A stretch of DNA of 6,976 bases from an uncultured Eubacteriales bacterium (GTDB lineage Bacteria > Bacillota > Clostridia > Lachnospirales > Bianqueaceae). Location of the stretch: positions 1 to 6,976 of the forward strand of contig CABUPM010000101.1 of the NCBI GenBank assembly GCA_902493345.1, given 5' to 3'. Under the pieces are notes generated by a model. That model had not been told where the DNA came from. It saw nothing but the letters and a program-made list of their open reading frames with translations, and ran no database searches. A program made the position numbers and the translations under genes. Shown piece by piece: positions 1 to 6,410 of the stretch (the stretch's first letter is position 1; each line of letters starts with the position of its first letter).

Positions 1-259
1 GCAGCCGGGGAGATAGCGGTGCCCTGTACCTGCAATCCGCTACAGCAGGGGTGATATCCGTCCGAGGTTCGTATCTGTAGGGTCTGCCGCGGGTGACGCG
101 GTGTTGACGGTTGGGTCTTGCGCAATAGAATCTTCTGAACCGTGTCAGGTCCGGAAGGAAGCAGCACTAAGGGAGTCCTTCTATGTGCCGCGAGGAAACC
201 TGACCCGAGCTGACTGCCCGTGTAACGCTTATGGGTGCGTATCGAAGACGGATGCACGG
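1..259 (+). ncRNA. ffs: SRP RNA, large Gram-positive type with Alu domain (5' end cut by window)
   Basis: RNA scaffold of the signal recognition particle, which binds Ffh and targets nascent membrane proteins to the translocon. The helix 8 apex is unmistakable: the conserved stretch at 146-166 carries the GGAA tetraloop (153-156) and the flanking asymmetric and symmetric loops that bind the Ffh M domain. The 5' part (about 10-60) matches the Alu-domain pattern of clostridial and Bacillus SRP RNAs, which E. coli 4.5S RNA lacks. Bases 1-3 (GCA) can pair with TGC at 253-255. The ACGG that follows at 256-259 would then pair with about four bases just before the window, so only a few 5' bases are missing and the mature 3' end is near 259. 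A terminator follows at once. The position directly before dnaX is the arrangement known in Bacillus subtilis (scr-dnaX). Confidence 0.95.
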
Positions 260-277
260 AGTAAAAAAGCGCTTTCG

Positions 278-306
278 GCATCTGATCCTGGATCAGATGC
301 TTTTTT
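278..306 (+). terminator. Intrinsic terminator of SRP RNA
   Basis: Perfect 10-bp stem (278-287 with 291-300, a GATC-containing arm pair) closed by a 3-nt CTG loop and followed by six T residues (301-306). It ends SRP RNA transcription about 19 nt after the mature 3' end. An A6 run at 263-268 precedes the hairpin, which could give some activity in the opposite direction. The dnaX start codon is only 31 nt beyond the T tract. Confidence 0.9.
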
Positions 307-337
307 GTTAATGCTTTATTGAGGGGAGGATAACACC

Positions 338-1936
338 ATGGCATATCTGGCATTATACCGCAAATGGCGGCCGCGTACCTTTTCGGAGGTAATCGGTCAG
401 GACGCCATCATGACCGCACTTAAGAATCAGGTCAAAAGCGGCCGAATCGGTCACGCTTATCTGTTCTGCGGAACAAGAGGCACCGGAAAAACATCCACCG
501 CGAAAATCTTTGCGCGCGCGGTCAACTGCCTGCATCCGGTAGACGGCGATCCCTGCAACCAGTGTGAGCTCTGTCTGGAGGGTGAGTCCGACTTCAATGT
601 CATCGAGATTGACGCCGCCTCCAACAACGGTGTCGACAGCATCCGTGAATTGCGCGAAGAGGTGCGTTACGCTCCTTCCCGCGGAAAATACAAGGTTTAT
701 ATCATCGATGAGGTCCATATGCTCTCGACCAGTGCTTTCAACGCACTGCTGAAAACCCTGGAGGAGCCTCCCGCTCACGTTATCTTTATCCTGGCAACGA
801 CAGAACCGCATAAGCTCCTGCCTACCATTCTATCCCGCTGCCAGCGTTATGATTTCCGCAGAATCAGTGCCAAGGATCTGACCGGACAGCTGATCCGGCT
901 GTCCAAGGCAGAAGGTATCGACGCTGACGAAGCAGCGCTGAGCTATATCGCCGACGCCGCTGACGGCGCTTCCCGCGACGCGCTGAGTATTCTGGATCAA
1001 TGCGCCGCCTTCTATATGGATCAGCGGATCACTTTGGAAAAGGTACTGGATGTATTGGGCGCAACGGACCGCCGGCTGTTCTACACGATGACCGGGATTT
1101 TGCTTGCGCATGATAAAACTGCCTGTCTCAAGGAACTGGAAGAGCTCTTTGCTTCCGGCAAGGATACTTCCCGCTTTCTTCTAGATTGGATCAGCTATCT
1201 GCGAAACATCCTGCTGCTGCAGATGATGGGCGACGAAGCGCTCTCCTTTATCGTTGCCCCAGAGTCCGAGATTGCTGGCCTCCGTGAAAATGCCGGCCGT
1301 ACTGGTCCGGAGACCATCAGCTACTATATCGAAGAATTATCTAAACTGGAACTTTCTCTGCGTGGAGCCGCTGAAAAGAGGATCCTGTTGGAGGTCGGTC
1401 TGCTGCGCCTGTGCCGTTTGGAGGATACCGTATCTGGGAGCATTCTGGCGAGATTGGAACAGGTCGAGGGCAGGATCGCCCGCGGTATTCCGGCCGCACC
1501 GGCTGCCGCCGTGTCTGCGCCCACTACTACCACTTCTAAATCTCCGGAGCCTAAAAAACCGGCGCCTGCGAAGCCCTCGCAGCCTGCCCGCCCATCCGGC
1601 GCCGCTCTGCTCTCCGCTCAGCAATGGGCAGACCTCAAGCAGCAGCTCATGCAGGAAAACCGCGGCTATTATATACTGAACATGATCCGCATGGAGTCTG
1701 ACGACAATACGGTCTACCTGATCGCGGATCGTGCCGTATACCGGGATCAGCTCCTGGTTCGCAATCAGGAAAAGCTCAGCGATATCGCTTCCCATATCCG
1801 TGTTCTGCTGGGACGGGAGGTTCCGGTTCGGGCTCTTACCAAGGATGAATATGAAGTCCGTTCCGGGCAGAGCGCGCCGGATCAGGGATTGGATTCTCTG
1901 ATCGCAAGTTTTGGCGGTCCTGTCAGGATCGAATAA
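338..1936 (+). CDS. dnaX: DNA polymerase III subunit gamma/tau (clamp loader ATPase)
   Basis: AAA+ subunit of the replisome clamp loader, which opens and loads the beta sliding clamp. The 532-residue protein has a Walker A GTRGTGKT at 45-52, a zinc module with Cys64, Cys73, Cys76 and Cys79, a Walker B with IIDEVH at 122-127, and the SRC sensor/arginine-finger motif at 166-168. The lid and collar (domain III) extend to about residue 370. A Pro/Ala-rich linker at about 384-421 leads to a C-terminal domain of about 110 residues, so the full-length product is tau-like; B. subtilis DnaX is of similar size. The start is fixed by GGGGAGGA at 323-330, 7 nt before ATG. No promoter fits between the SRP RNA terminator and the gene, so expression probably depends on read-through or on a signal within or upstream of the RNA gene. 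Confidence 0.98.
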   Translation: MAYLALYRKWRPRTFSEVIGQDAIMTALKNQVKSGRIGHAYLFCGTRGTGKTSTAKIFARAVNCLHPVDGDPCNQCELCLEGESDFNVIEIDAASNNGVDSIRELREEVRYAPSRGKYKVYIIDEVHMLSTSAFNALLKTLEEPPAHVIFILATTEPHKLLPTILSRCQRYDFRRISAKDLTGQLIRLSKAEGIDADEAALSYIADAADGASRDALSILDQCAAFYMDQRITLEKVLDVLGATDRRLFYTMTGILLAHDKTACLKELEELFASGKDTSRFLLDWISYLRNILLLQMMGDEALSFIVAPESEIAGLRENAGRTGPETISYYIEELSKLELSLRGAAEKRILLEVGLLRLCRLEDTVSGSILARLEQVEGRIARGIPAAPAAAVSAPTTTTSKSPEPKKPAPAKPSQPARPSGAALLSAQQWADLKQQLMQENRGYYILNMIRMESDDNTVYLIADRAVYRDQLLVRNQEKLSDIASHIRVLLGREVPVRALTKDEYEVRSGQSAPDQGLDSLIASFGGPVRIE

Positions 1937-1943
1937 GTTTTCC

Positions 1944-1972
1944 TTGCATTTATGCCGGGAATACGCTACAAT
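1944..1972 (+). promoter_or_regulatory. Sigma-A-type promoter of ybaB-recR
   Basis: TTGCAT (1944-1949) and TACAAT (1967-1972) are separated by exactly 17 nt, matching 4/6 and 5/6 of the vegetative consensus. It lies in the 73-bp gap after dnaX. Transcription would begin near 1979, leaving a leader of about 30 nt with the ribosome binding site. This would let ybaB-recR be expressed independently of dnaX. Assigned by eye only. Confidence 0.65.
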
Positions 1973-2009
1973 ATTATTATGAGTAAGTATCAGAAGGAGG
2001 ATGTCAGCA

Positions 2010-2363
2010 ATGGCAAAACGAGGTGGATTTAACGGCGGTATGCCGGGAAATATGGCAAATCTGATGAAGCAGGCGCAGAAGATGCAGCGTCAGATGGAGG
2101 AAATGCAGAAGGAACTGGAGACCAAAACCGTTGAAGCAACGGCCGGAGGTGGCGCTGTCCGCGCGGTAGTAAATGGCCGCAAAGAGATCGTTGAGATCGA
2201 ACTGAAGCCGGAAGTCGTCGATCCGGATGATGTGGAAATGCTGCAGGACCTGATCGTTGCCGCTGTCAATGAGGCGCTACGCAATGCCGATAGCATGGTG
2301 AACAGCTCCATGGGACAGATCACCGGAGGTCTGAATCTCAACCTGCCCGGCGGAATGTTCTAA
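2010..2363 (+). CDS. ybaB: YbaB/EbfC-family nucleoid-associated protein
   Basis: Small DNA-binding protein of the YbaB/EbfC family (YaaK in Bacillus). Family members are dimers that bind DNA like tweezers, and they are almost always encoded between dnaX and recR. The 117-residue product has a Gly/Met-rich head (residues 1-14), then a long charged helix from about 15 to 38 rich in Met, Gln and Glu. The family core follows, including the GGGAVRAVVNGR and EIELKPEVV strands and a C-terminal helix, ending in a glycine-rich tail. An ATG at 2001 is in frame, but the ribosome binding site AGAAGGAGG (1992-2000) directly abuts it. The ATG at 2010, 9 nt from that site, is therefore the likely start. Its stop is 1 nt from the recR start, so the pair is probably translationally coupled. 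Confidence 0.94.
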   Translation: MAKRGGFNGGMPGNMANLMKQAQKMQRQMEEMQKELETKTVEATAGGGAVRAVVNGRKEIVEIELKPEVVDPDDVEMLQDLIVAAVNEALRNADSMVNSSMGQITGGLNLNLPGGMF

Positions 2364-2364
2364 G

Positions 2365-2964
2365 ATGGAATACTTTGGGAACTCTATGGCCGCGCTGATC
2401 GATTCCCTGGCAAGGCTGCCAGGAATCGGCCGAAAATCGGCTCAGCGTCTGGCCTTTTACATTATTCAGATGCCTCCTGAGGAGGTAGAAGAAATGGCGC
2501 ATGCCATGGTGGACGCCCGTACAGGCATTCACTACTGCAAGGAATGCTGCACCTTAACCGACGGAGACCTCTGCCCGATCTGTGCGGATTCCACACGGGA
2601 TCACAGCACGATCATGGTTGTAGAAGATTCCCGGGATATGGCCGCCTATGAGCGCACGCATCAGTATAAGGGGCTGTACCATATTCTGCATGGCGTGATC
2701 TCCCCGTTAAATGGCGTAACTCCGGCCGATCTCAAGATCAAAGAGCTTCTGGAGCGTCTGAAGGATGAGCGGGTCAAGGAATTGATTCTGGCAACCAATC
2801 CCACCGTAGAGGGTGAAACGACGGCGATGTATATCTCCCGCCTGGTCAAGCCTCTCGGCATCACTGTCAGCCGAATCGCCAACGGTGTGCCTGTGGGCGG
2901 AGACCTGGAGTATATCGATGAGATGACGCTGACACGCGCGTTGGAAGGCCGAACGGATTATTGA
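2365..2964 (+). CDS. recR: Recombination mediator protein RecR
   Basis: RecR acts with RecO (and RecF) to load RecA onto SSB-coated single-stranded DNA in gap repair. The 199-residue product has the usual family length and order. A helix-hairpin-helix region lies near the N-terminus with LPGIGRKSAQRLAF (18-31). A zinc finger uses Cys58, Cys61, Cys70 and Cys73. The TOPRIM domain begins at about residue 81, with the acidic VVED at 85-88, and carries the conserved ATNPTVEGE segment. The C-terminal GVPVGGDLEYID motif is intact. The start codon lies 1 nt after the ybaB stop, and only a weak GGCGGA (2349-2354) precedes it, so coupling to ybaB is likely. Starting at the internal ATG (2386) would remove residues expected before the HhH region. 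Confidence 0.97.
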   Translation: MEYFGNSMAALIDSLARLPGIGRKSAQRLAFYIIQMPPEEVEEMAHAMVDARTGIHYCKECCTLTDGDLCPICADSTRDHSTIMVVEDSRDMAAYERTHQYKGLYHILHGVISPLNGVTPADLKIKELLERLKDERVKELILATNPTVEGETTAMYISRLVKPLGITVSRIANGVPVGGDLEYIDEMTLTRALEGRTDY

Positions 2965-2971
2965 ATCAAAG

Positions 2972-3009
2972 GGGCGTTGCACGGTAAAACCGGCAATGCC
3001 CTGTTTTTT
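2972..3009 (+). terminator. Intrinsic terminator after recR
   Basis: Nine-bp stem (2972-2980 with 2993-3001, one G-U pair) with a further 3-bp inner stem (2982-2984 with 2990-2992) and a TAAAA loop, followed by TG and six T residues (3004-3009). It closes the dnaX-ybaB-recR block. The T tract ends one base before the GGAGGT of the next gene, so the hairpin lies in what would be the leader of the MATE transporter gene. Confidence 0.85.
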
Positions 3010-3020
3010 CGGAGGTATAC

Positions 3021-3856
3021 ATGACACATGATATGACCACCGGCAGCATTACCGGCGGACTTTTACGCTTTGCCATGCCATTGATGCTGGGAAATCTCCT
3101 GCAGCAGTTCTATAACATCGCGGATACCTGGGTTGTCGGCCGTTTTCTCGGCGCCGACGCGCTGGCGTCTGTTGGCTCTGCTTATACCCTGATGGTTTTT
3201 CTGACTTCCATCCTTTTGGGACTGTGCATAGGCAGCGGCGCCTTTTTCTCCATTTTATTCGGCCGCAAGGATGAGGAACGCCTGAAACACAGTATTTTTC
3301 TCTCCTTTTGTCTGATTGGCGCGGTTACCCTGCTCCTGACAGGTTTGGTATTCGCCGGGCTGGATCTGATCCTTCGCCTGCTGCAGGTTCCAGTGGAACT
3401 AACTGTATTGATGCGCAGCTATCTGTGGGTCATCTTCTGGGGCATTCCGGCCACCTTTTTATACAACTACTTTGCCAACCTACTCCGTTCTGTGGGGAAT
3501 TCTGTGCTGTCATCAGCCTGCTGGTCTGCCTCTTCGCCCGTCCCCTGCTGCAGATCTTTATCGATCCCGGTGAAACACAGATTCTCAATGCCGGTGTACA
3601 GTACCTCTGGATCGAAGGCTCCTGCTATATCGGCATCGGTCTGCTATTTTTGCTCTATGGTTATTATCGGGCCATCAACCGCCCCGGGATGTCCGTCATT
3701 CTGACCATCGCTTCCTTAGGGACACGAGTGCTTCTCGCCTATCTGCTCTCCTCTTGGATCGGTGTAACCGGCATCTGGATATCCGTCCCCATTGGCTGGG
3801 CGCTGGCCGATTTTATAGGCATCGGCTATTATCAGAAACTGCAAAAAACAAAATGA
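3021..3856 (+). pseudogene. MATE-family multidrug efflux transporter, internally deleted and frameshifted
   Basis: Remnant of a multi-antimicrobial extrusion (MATE) membrane antiporter, which exports cationic drugs in exchange for Na+ or H+. GGAGGT at 3011-3016 precedes ATG 3021. The first frame encodes about 161 good residues: the MATE opening PLMLGNLLQQFYNIADTWVV, GRFLGADALASVG, several hydrophobic segments and LLRSVGNS, ending near 3503. From about 3509 a different frame encodes the family C-terminus (VISLLVCLFARPL, IFIDPGE, RPGMSVILTIASLGTR, IGWALADFIG) to TGA 3854-3856, about 115 residues. The two parts total about 276 residues against roughly 450 for the family, so about 170 central residues (several helices) are gone. 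The actual first-frame product would continue with a nonsense tail to 3704. The gene is almost certainly not functional as a transporter, unless the sequence is an assembly error. Confidence 0.87.
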
Positions 3857-3857
3857 C

Positions 3858-3905
3858 AAAAGACAAGACGGCCGGATCCCTTGAGATTCGGCCGTCTTGT
3901 CTTTT
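3858..3905. terminator. Bidirectional terminator between MATE remnant and araD
   Basis: Very long hairpin: 17 perfect base pairs (3858-3874 with 3889-3905), extended by four more pairs including one G-T to a 21-bp stem with a 6-nt loop (3879-3884). It begins 1 nt after the MATE stop codon and includes the first two bases (3904-3905) of the araD stop triplet. On the minus strand the stem ends in CTTTTG, followed by further T-rich sequence. On the plus strand it ends in CTTTT. It therefore fills the whole gap between the convergent genes and should stop transcripts from both sides. Confidence 0.88.
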
Positions 3906-4614
3906 AGTTCTGTCCATAATAGGCATTGGCTCCATGCTTTCTGAGGAAATGCTTGTCCAGCAGCTCCTGCTGCATGGGTGCATACAGCGCTTCCTGCGGA
4001 GCTGTCTGTCCCCGCAGCGCCGCTGTATAATACGCCATATGTGCCAGCTGTTCCAATACAACCGCATGGTATACCGCTTCATCGGGATCCTTGCCCCATA
4101 CAAACGGACCATGTTCGCGGACCAGCACAGCCGGGATCTGCGACGGATCCCGTTTCTGGAATGTCTCAACGATCACAAGACCTGTATTTTTTTCATACTC
4201 CGTCCCGATCTCCTCCGGCGTCATGGGACGAGTACAGGGAATCGGGCCATAGAAATAATCCGCGTGGGTGGTACCCAGAGCCGGAATCTCCGCCCCTGCC
4301 TGCGAGAAGATTGTCGCCCAGGTAGAATGCGTGTGAACGATCCCGCCTACTTCCGGAAATGCCTTATACATCTCCAGATGCGTCGCCGTATCGGAAGACG
4401 GCTTATAGTGTCCTTCTACTATATTGCCATCCATATCCACCACAACCATATCCTCTGCCATCATGGAGTCATAGTCCACACCGGAGGGCTTGATCACGAC
4501 CAGTCCCTTTTCACGGTCGATTCCGCTCACATTGCCCCATGTAAAGATGACCAATCCATGTTCCGGCAAAGCCATATTGGCTCGAAACACTTTTTCTTTT
4601 AATTGTTCCAGCAT
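3904..4614 (-). CDS. araD: L-ribulose-5-phosphate 4-epimerase
   Basis: Converts L-ribulose 5-phosphate to D-xylulose 5-phosphate, the last step of L-arabinose catabolism, by a metal-dependent retro-aldol mechanism. The 236-residue product resembles E. coli AraD (231 residues) throughout. It has TWGNVSGIDRE (25-35), IKPSGVDYD (41-49) and the metal ligands His94 and His96 in HTHS plus His168 in REHGPF. Asp75 lies in KPSSDTATH, Asp119 in THADYFYG, and the C-terminus carries HFLRKHGANAYYGQ with the catalytic-type Tyr near the end. The strong match argues for AraD rather than UlaF/SgbE, although the paralogues share these motifs. GGAG at 4626-4623 lies 8 nt before the ATG. The gene follows the kinase stop by only 4 nt, so the two form one operon. 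Confidence 0.93.
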   Translation of the reverse strand: MLEQLKEKVFRANMALPEHGLVIFTWGNVSGIDREKGLVVIKPSGVDYDSMMAEDMVVVDMDGNIVEGHYKPSSDTATHLEMYKAFPEVGGIVHTHSTWATIFSQAGAEIPALGTTHADYFYGPIPCTRPMTPEEIGTEYEKNTGLVIVETFQKRDPSQIPAVLVREHGPFVWGKDPDEAVYHAVVLEQLAHMAYYTAALRGQTAPQEALYAPMQQELLDKHFLRKHGANAYYGQN

Positions 4615-4618
4615 ATTC

Positions 4619-6214
4619 TCATCTCCAGATTCCGGACTCTACCGCTGCGCGTTCAATGGAGAGGCCTTTTTTATAATTCTCAATAAAAGCTGCAAAACCA
4701 GCAACATCCTTCGGATCCGGCTCCATCCGGATGCCTTCTTCTCCTGCAAAAATCTCCTGATCCAGGTACTCAGTCAACGTCTCATCCGGACGACGGTTCT
4801 TCATATATGCCGCCAGCAGAGCGATTCCCCAGGCGCCGCCCTCACCAGCCGTCTCCATGACGGATACCGGCGCGTCCATGGCCGCCGCCAGGAACCGCTG
4901 CCCTACGCCCTTGGTTTTGAAGAGTCCGCCATGTCCCAGCACCTTGTCAATCCGAACATTTTCCTGACGCAGAATATCCAGACCTACCTTCAATGCGCCT
5001 AGTGAAGTGTACAGGTGTGTCCGCATAAAGTTGGCCAGTGTAAAATGGCTCTCCGGAGAACGTGCGAAGAGCGGACGGCCTTCTTCAAAGCCCGTGATAT
5101 GCTCTCCTGAGAAATAGCAGTATGCCAGAAGTCCGCCGCAGTCCGGATCACCCTCCAGCGCCTTATTGTATAGCTTTCCATACAGTTCGTTTTTACTCGG
5201 ATGAATTCCCATCAGCTCCGCAAACTCCTGAAACAGGCCAACCCATGCGTTCAGGTCAGATGTACAGTTATTGGAGTGGACCATGGCAACCAAGTCGCCC
5301 GCGGGTGTCGTCACCAGATCAATCTCCGGATACACCTTAGACAGCTCATGCTCCAATACGATCATCGCGAATACAGAAGTGCCGGCAGACACGTTGCCAG
5401 TCCTGGCCGCCACACTGTTGGTCGCGACCATTCCTGTCCCTGCGTCCCCTTCCGGAGGACACATCGGAATTCCCGGCTGCAATGTCCCGCTCACATCCAG
5501 AAGCGCCGCGCCCTCTGCGCTGAGTGTGCCTGCAGGATCCCCGGCAAGCAGGATCTCCGGCAGGATCTCCTCCAGCTTCCATGGATAATTTTTATCCGCA
5601 ATCAGTTCGTCAAACTGCTGCAGCATCCGTGCATTATACACTTTCTTCTCTGTATCGATCGGAAACATTCCGGAGGCTTCTCCGATCCCCAGCACCTTTT
5701 TCCCGGTAAGCTTCCAATGAATATAGCCTTCCAGCGTTGTCATGAAACGAATCTGCGGCACATGCTCTTCGCCGTTCAATATTGCCTGATAGAGATGGGC
5801 GATACTCCAGCGCTGCGGAATCGCGTGCTGAAAAAGCTCTGTCAGCTGCTCCGAAGCCGGTCCCGTAATGTTATTGCGCCATGTACGGAAGGGCGTCAGC
5901 AGTTCTCCCGCTTCATCAAAGGGCATATAACCATGCATCATCGCGCTGATGCCAATGGCTCCGATGGTCGTAAGAGGAACCTGATACTGCTCCTTGACAT
6001 TTCTGGCAAGGTCGCTGTAGCAGGACTGCAGCCCCGTCCAGATATCCTCCAGACTGTATGTCCAGATGTTGTTCTCATACCGGTTCTCCCAATCATGGCT
6101 GCCGCTGGCCAAGGGAACACCCTTATCATCCGCCAGAACCGCCTTGATACGCGTTGATCCGAATTCAATTCCCAATACGGTCTTACCCTGTATAATTCGT
6201 TCTTGAATCTCCAT
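4619..6214 (-). CDS. FGGY-family carbohydrate kinase, probable L-ribulokinase
   Basis: ATP-dependent sugar kinase of the FGGY superfamily (531 residues with the start chosen here). The N-terminal phosphate motif is GIEFGSTRIKAVL (15-27), with Glu where many relatives have Asp. Sugar-side motifs MHGYMPFDE and FRTWRNN follow near residues 95-120. GDAGTGM (about 255) and TGNVSAGTS (about 271-280) mark the second domain. GEGGAWGIALLAAYM near 455-470 matches the C-terminal FGGY signature. The adjacent araD makes phosphorylation of L-ribulose the natural role, but the sequence does not look like classical E. coli AraB; xylulose or another ketopentose is possible, so no symbol is given. The frame remains open to an ATG at 6259, but GGGGAGGT (6226-6219) sits 4 nt before ATG 6214, and the promoter overlaps the upstream ATG. 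Confidence 0.85.
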   Translation of the reverse strand: MEIQERIIQGKTVLGIEFGSTRIKAVLADDKGVPLASGSHDWENRYENNIWTYSLEDIWTGLQSCYSDLARNVKEQYQVPLTTIGAIGISAMMHGYMPFDEAGELLTPFRTWRNNITGPASEQLTELFQHAIPQRWSIAHLYQAILNGEEHVPQIRFMTTLEGYIHWKLTGKKVLGIGEASGMFPIDTEKKVYNARMLQQFDELIADKNYPWKLEEILPEILLAGDPAGTLSAEGAALLDVSGTLQPGIPMCPPEGDAGTGMVATNSVAARTGNVSAGTSVFAMIVLEHELSKVYPEIDLVTTPAGDLVAMVHSNNCTSDLNAWVGLFQEFAELMGIHPSKNELYGKLYNKALEGDPDCGGLLAYCYFSGEHITGFEEGRPLFARSPESHFTLANFMRTHLYTSLGALKVGLDILRQENVRIDKVLGHGGLFKTKGVGQRFLAAAMDAPVSVMETAGEGGAWGIALLAAYMKNRRPDETLTEYLDQEIFAGEEGIRMEPDPKDVAGFAAFIENYKKGLSIERAAVESGIWR

Positions 6215-6224
6215 ATTGACCTCC

Positions 6225-6245
6225 CCAAAACATGTATATATTTGG
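6225..6245. repeat. Short inverted repeat in the kinase leader (possible operator)
   Basis: CCAAA at 6225-6229 is mirrored by TTTGG at 6241-6245 with an 11-nt AT-rich spacer. It covers the predicted transcription start and early leader of the kinase operon, where a repressor of sugar genes could bind. The arms are only 5 bp and a chance occurrence is quite possible. It does not match a cre site, and I do not see a good AraR-type operator here. Confidence 0.25.
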
Positions 6246-6249
6246 TTTA

Positions 6250-6278
6250 ATCCTATCATAACCCATCCCCGACGTCAA
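6250..6278 (-). promoter_or_regulatory. Sigma-A-type promoter of the kinase-araD operon
   Basis: On the minus strand TTGACG (6278-6273) and TAGGAT (6255-6250) are 17 nt apart, matching 5/6 and 4/6 of consensus. Predicted initiation near 6243 gives a leader of about 30 nt ending in the strong kinase ribosome binding site. A TATGAT just upstream (6260-6255) looks closer to a -10 box, but the spacing (12 nt) is wrong for this -35. Its position makes the extended kinase start at 6259 unlikely. Confidence 0.6.
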
Positions 6279-6352
6279 GCCTTTTTAGAATATTGAACAC
6301 TTTCCATTCTTTTCAAACTTCTCCTGGGTGTACCAAGTTTTATGGGATTCTC

Positions 6353-6381
6353 TTGATTTTCCCACCGGCTTATAGTATCAT
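6353..6381 (+). promoter_or_regulatory. Sigma-A-type promoter of the esterase remnant
   Basis: TTGATT (6353-6358) and TATCAT (6376-6381) are 17 nt apart, matching 4/6 and 5/6 of consensus. Initiation near 6388 leaves a short leader with GGAGGT at 6401-6406. It is divergent from the kinase promoter; the two cores are separated by about 74 bp. The promoter and ribosome binding site look intact although the gene downstream is broken. Confidence 0.6.
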
Positions 6382-6410
6382 AAGCAAAAGATATTGAAAC
6401 GGAGGTCGCA

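Larger units (their letters stand above)
6215..6410. other. Divergent intergenic region between kinase operon and esterase remnant
   Basis: This 196-bp stretch without a gene holds the two divergent promoters and both ribosome binding sites. The central 6279-6352 part is AT-rich and pyrimidine-biased on the plus strand. I see no catabolite (cre) box, no riboswitch-like structure and no clear operator in it. A GGTGTACCAAG at 6327-6337 vaguely recalls half of an AraR-type site but is not palindromic. Confidence 0.6.

Noticed and set aside
104..131. TTGACG-16-TAGAAT promoter-like pair inside the SRP RNA gene, considered as the dnaX promoter
   Set aside because: Both boxes fall in segments that are conserved in clostridial SRP RNAs for RNA structure, and a transcript from here would still meet the terminator at 278-306.
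101..322. 73-codon plus-strand open frame over the SRP RNA and its terminator
   Set aside because: It covers the conserved helix 8 of the SRP RNA and runs through the terminator hairpin; it has no ribosome binding site.
1550..1562. A6 run in dnaX as a programmed frameshift site producing a short gamma form
   Set aside because: The A6 is read as two in-phase AAA codons preceded by T, not an X XXY YYZ heptamer. I saw no stimulatory hairpin or Shine-Dalgarno-like element, and no stop soon after in either shifted frame.
3308..3508. Upstream part of the second MATE frame (3308-3508) as a separate gene start
   Set aside because: In this stretch the other frame carries the MATE sequence; resemblance in the second frame begins only at about 3509.
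3754..4602. 282-codon plus-strand open frame
   Set aside because: It starts inside the MATE C-terminus in another frame, crosses the terminator hairpin and then runs antisense to a clearly real araD; composition is Arg/His/Ile-rich shadow sequence.
5201..6157. 318-codon plus-strand open frame opposite the kinase
   Set aside because: It is antisense to a recognisable FGGY kinase, lacks a ribosome binding site, and has the Arg/His/Cys-rich composition of a shadow frame.
6215..6259. Kinase start at ATG 6259 (15 extra residues)
   Set aside because: The predicted -10 box overlaps it, and GGGGAGGT is placed for ATG 6214 instead; the extra residues do not resemble the family N-terminus.
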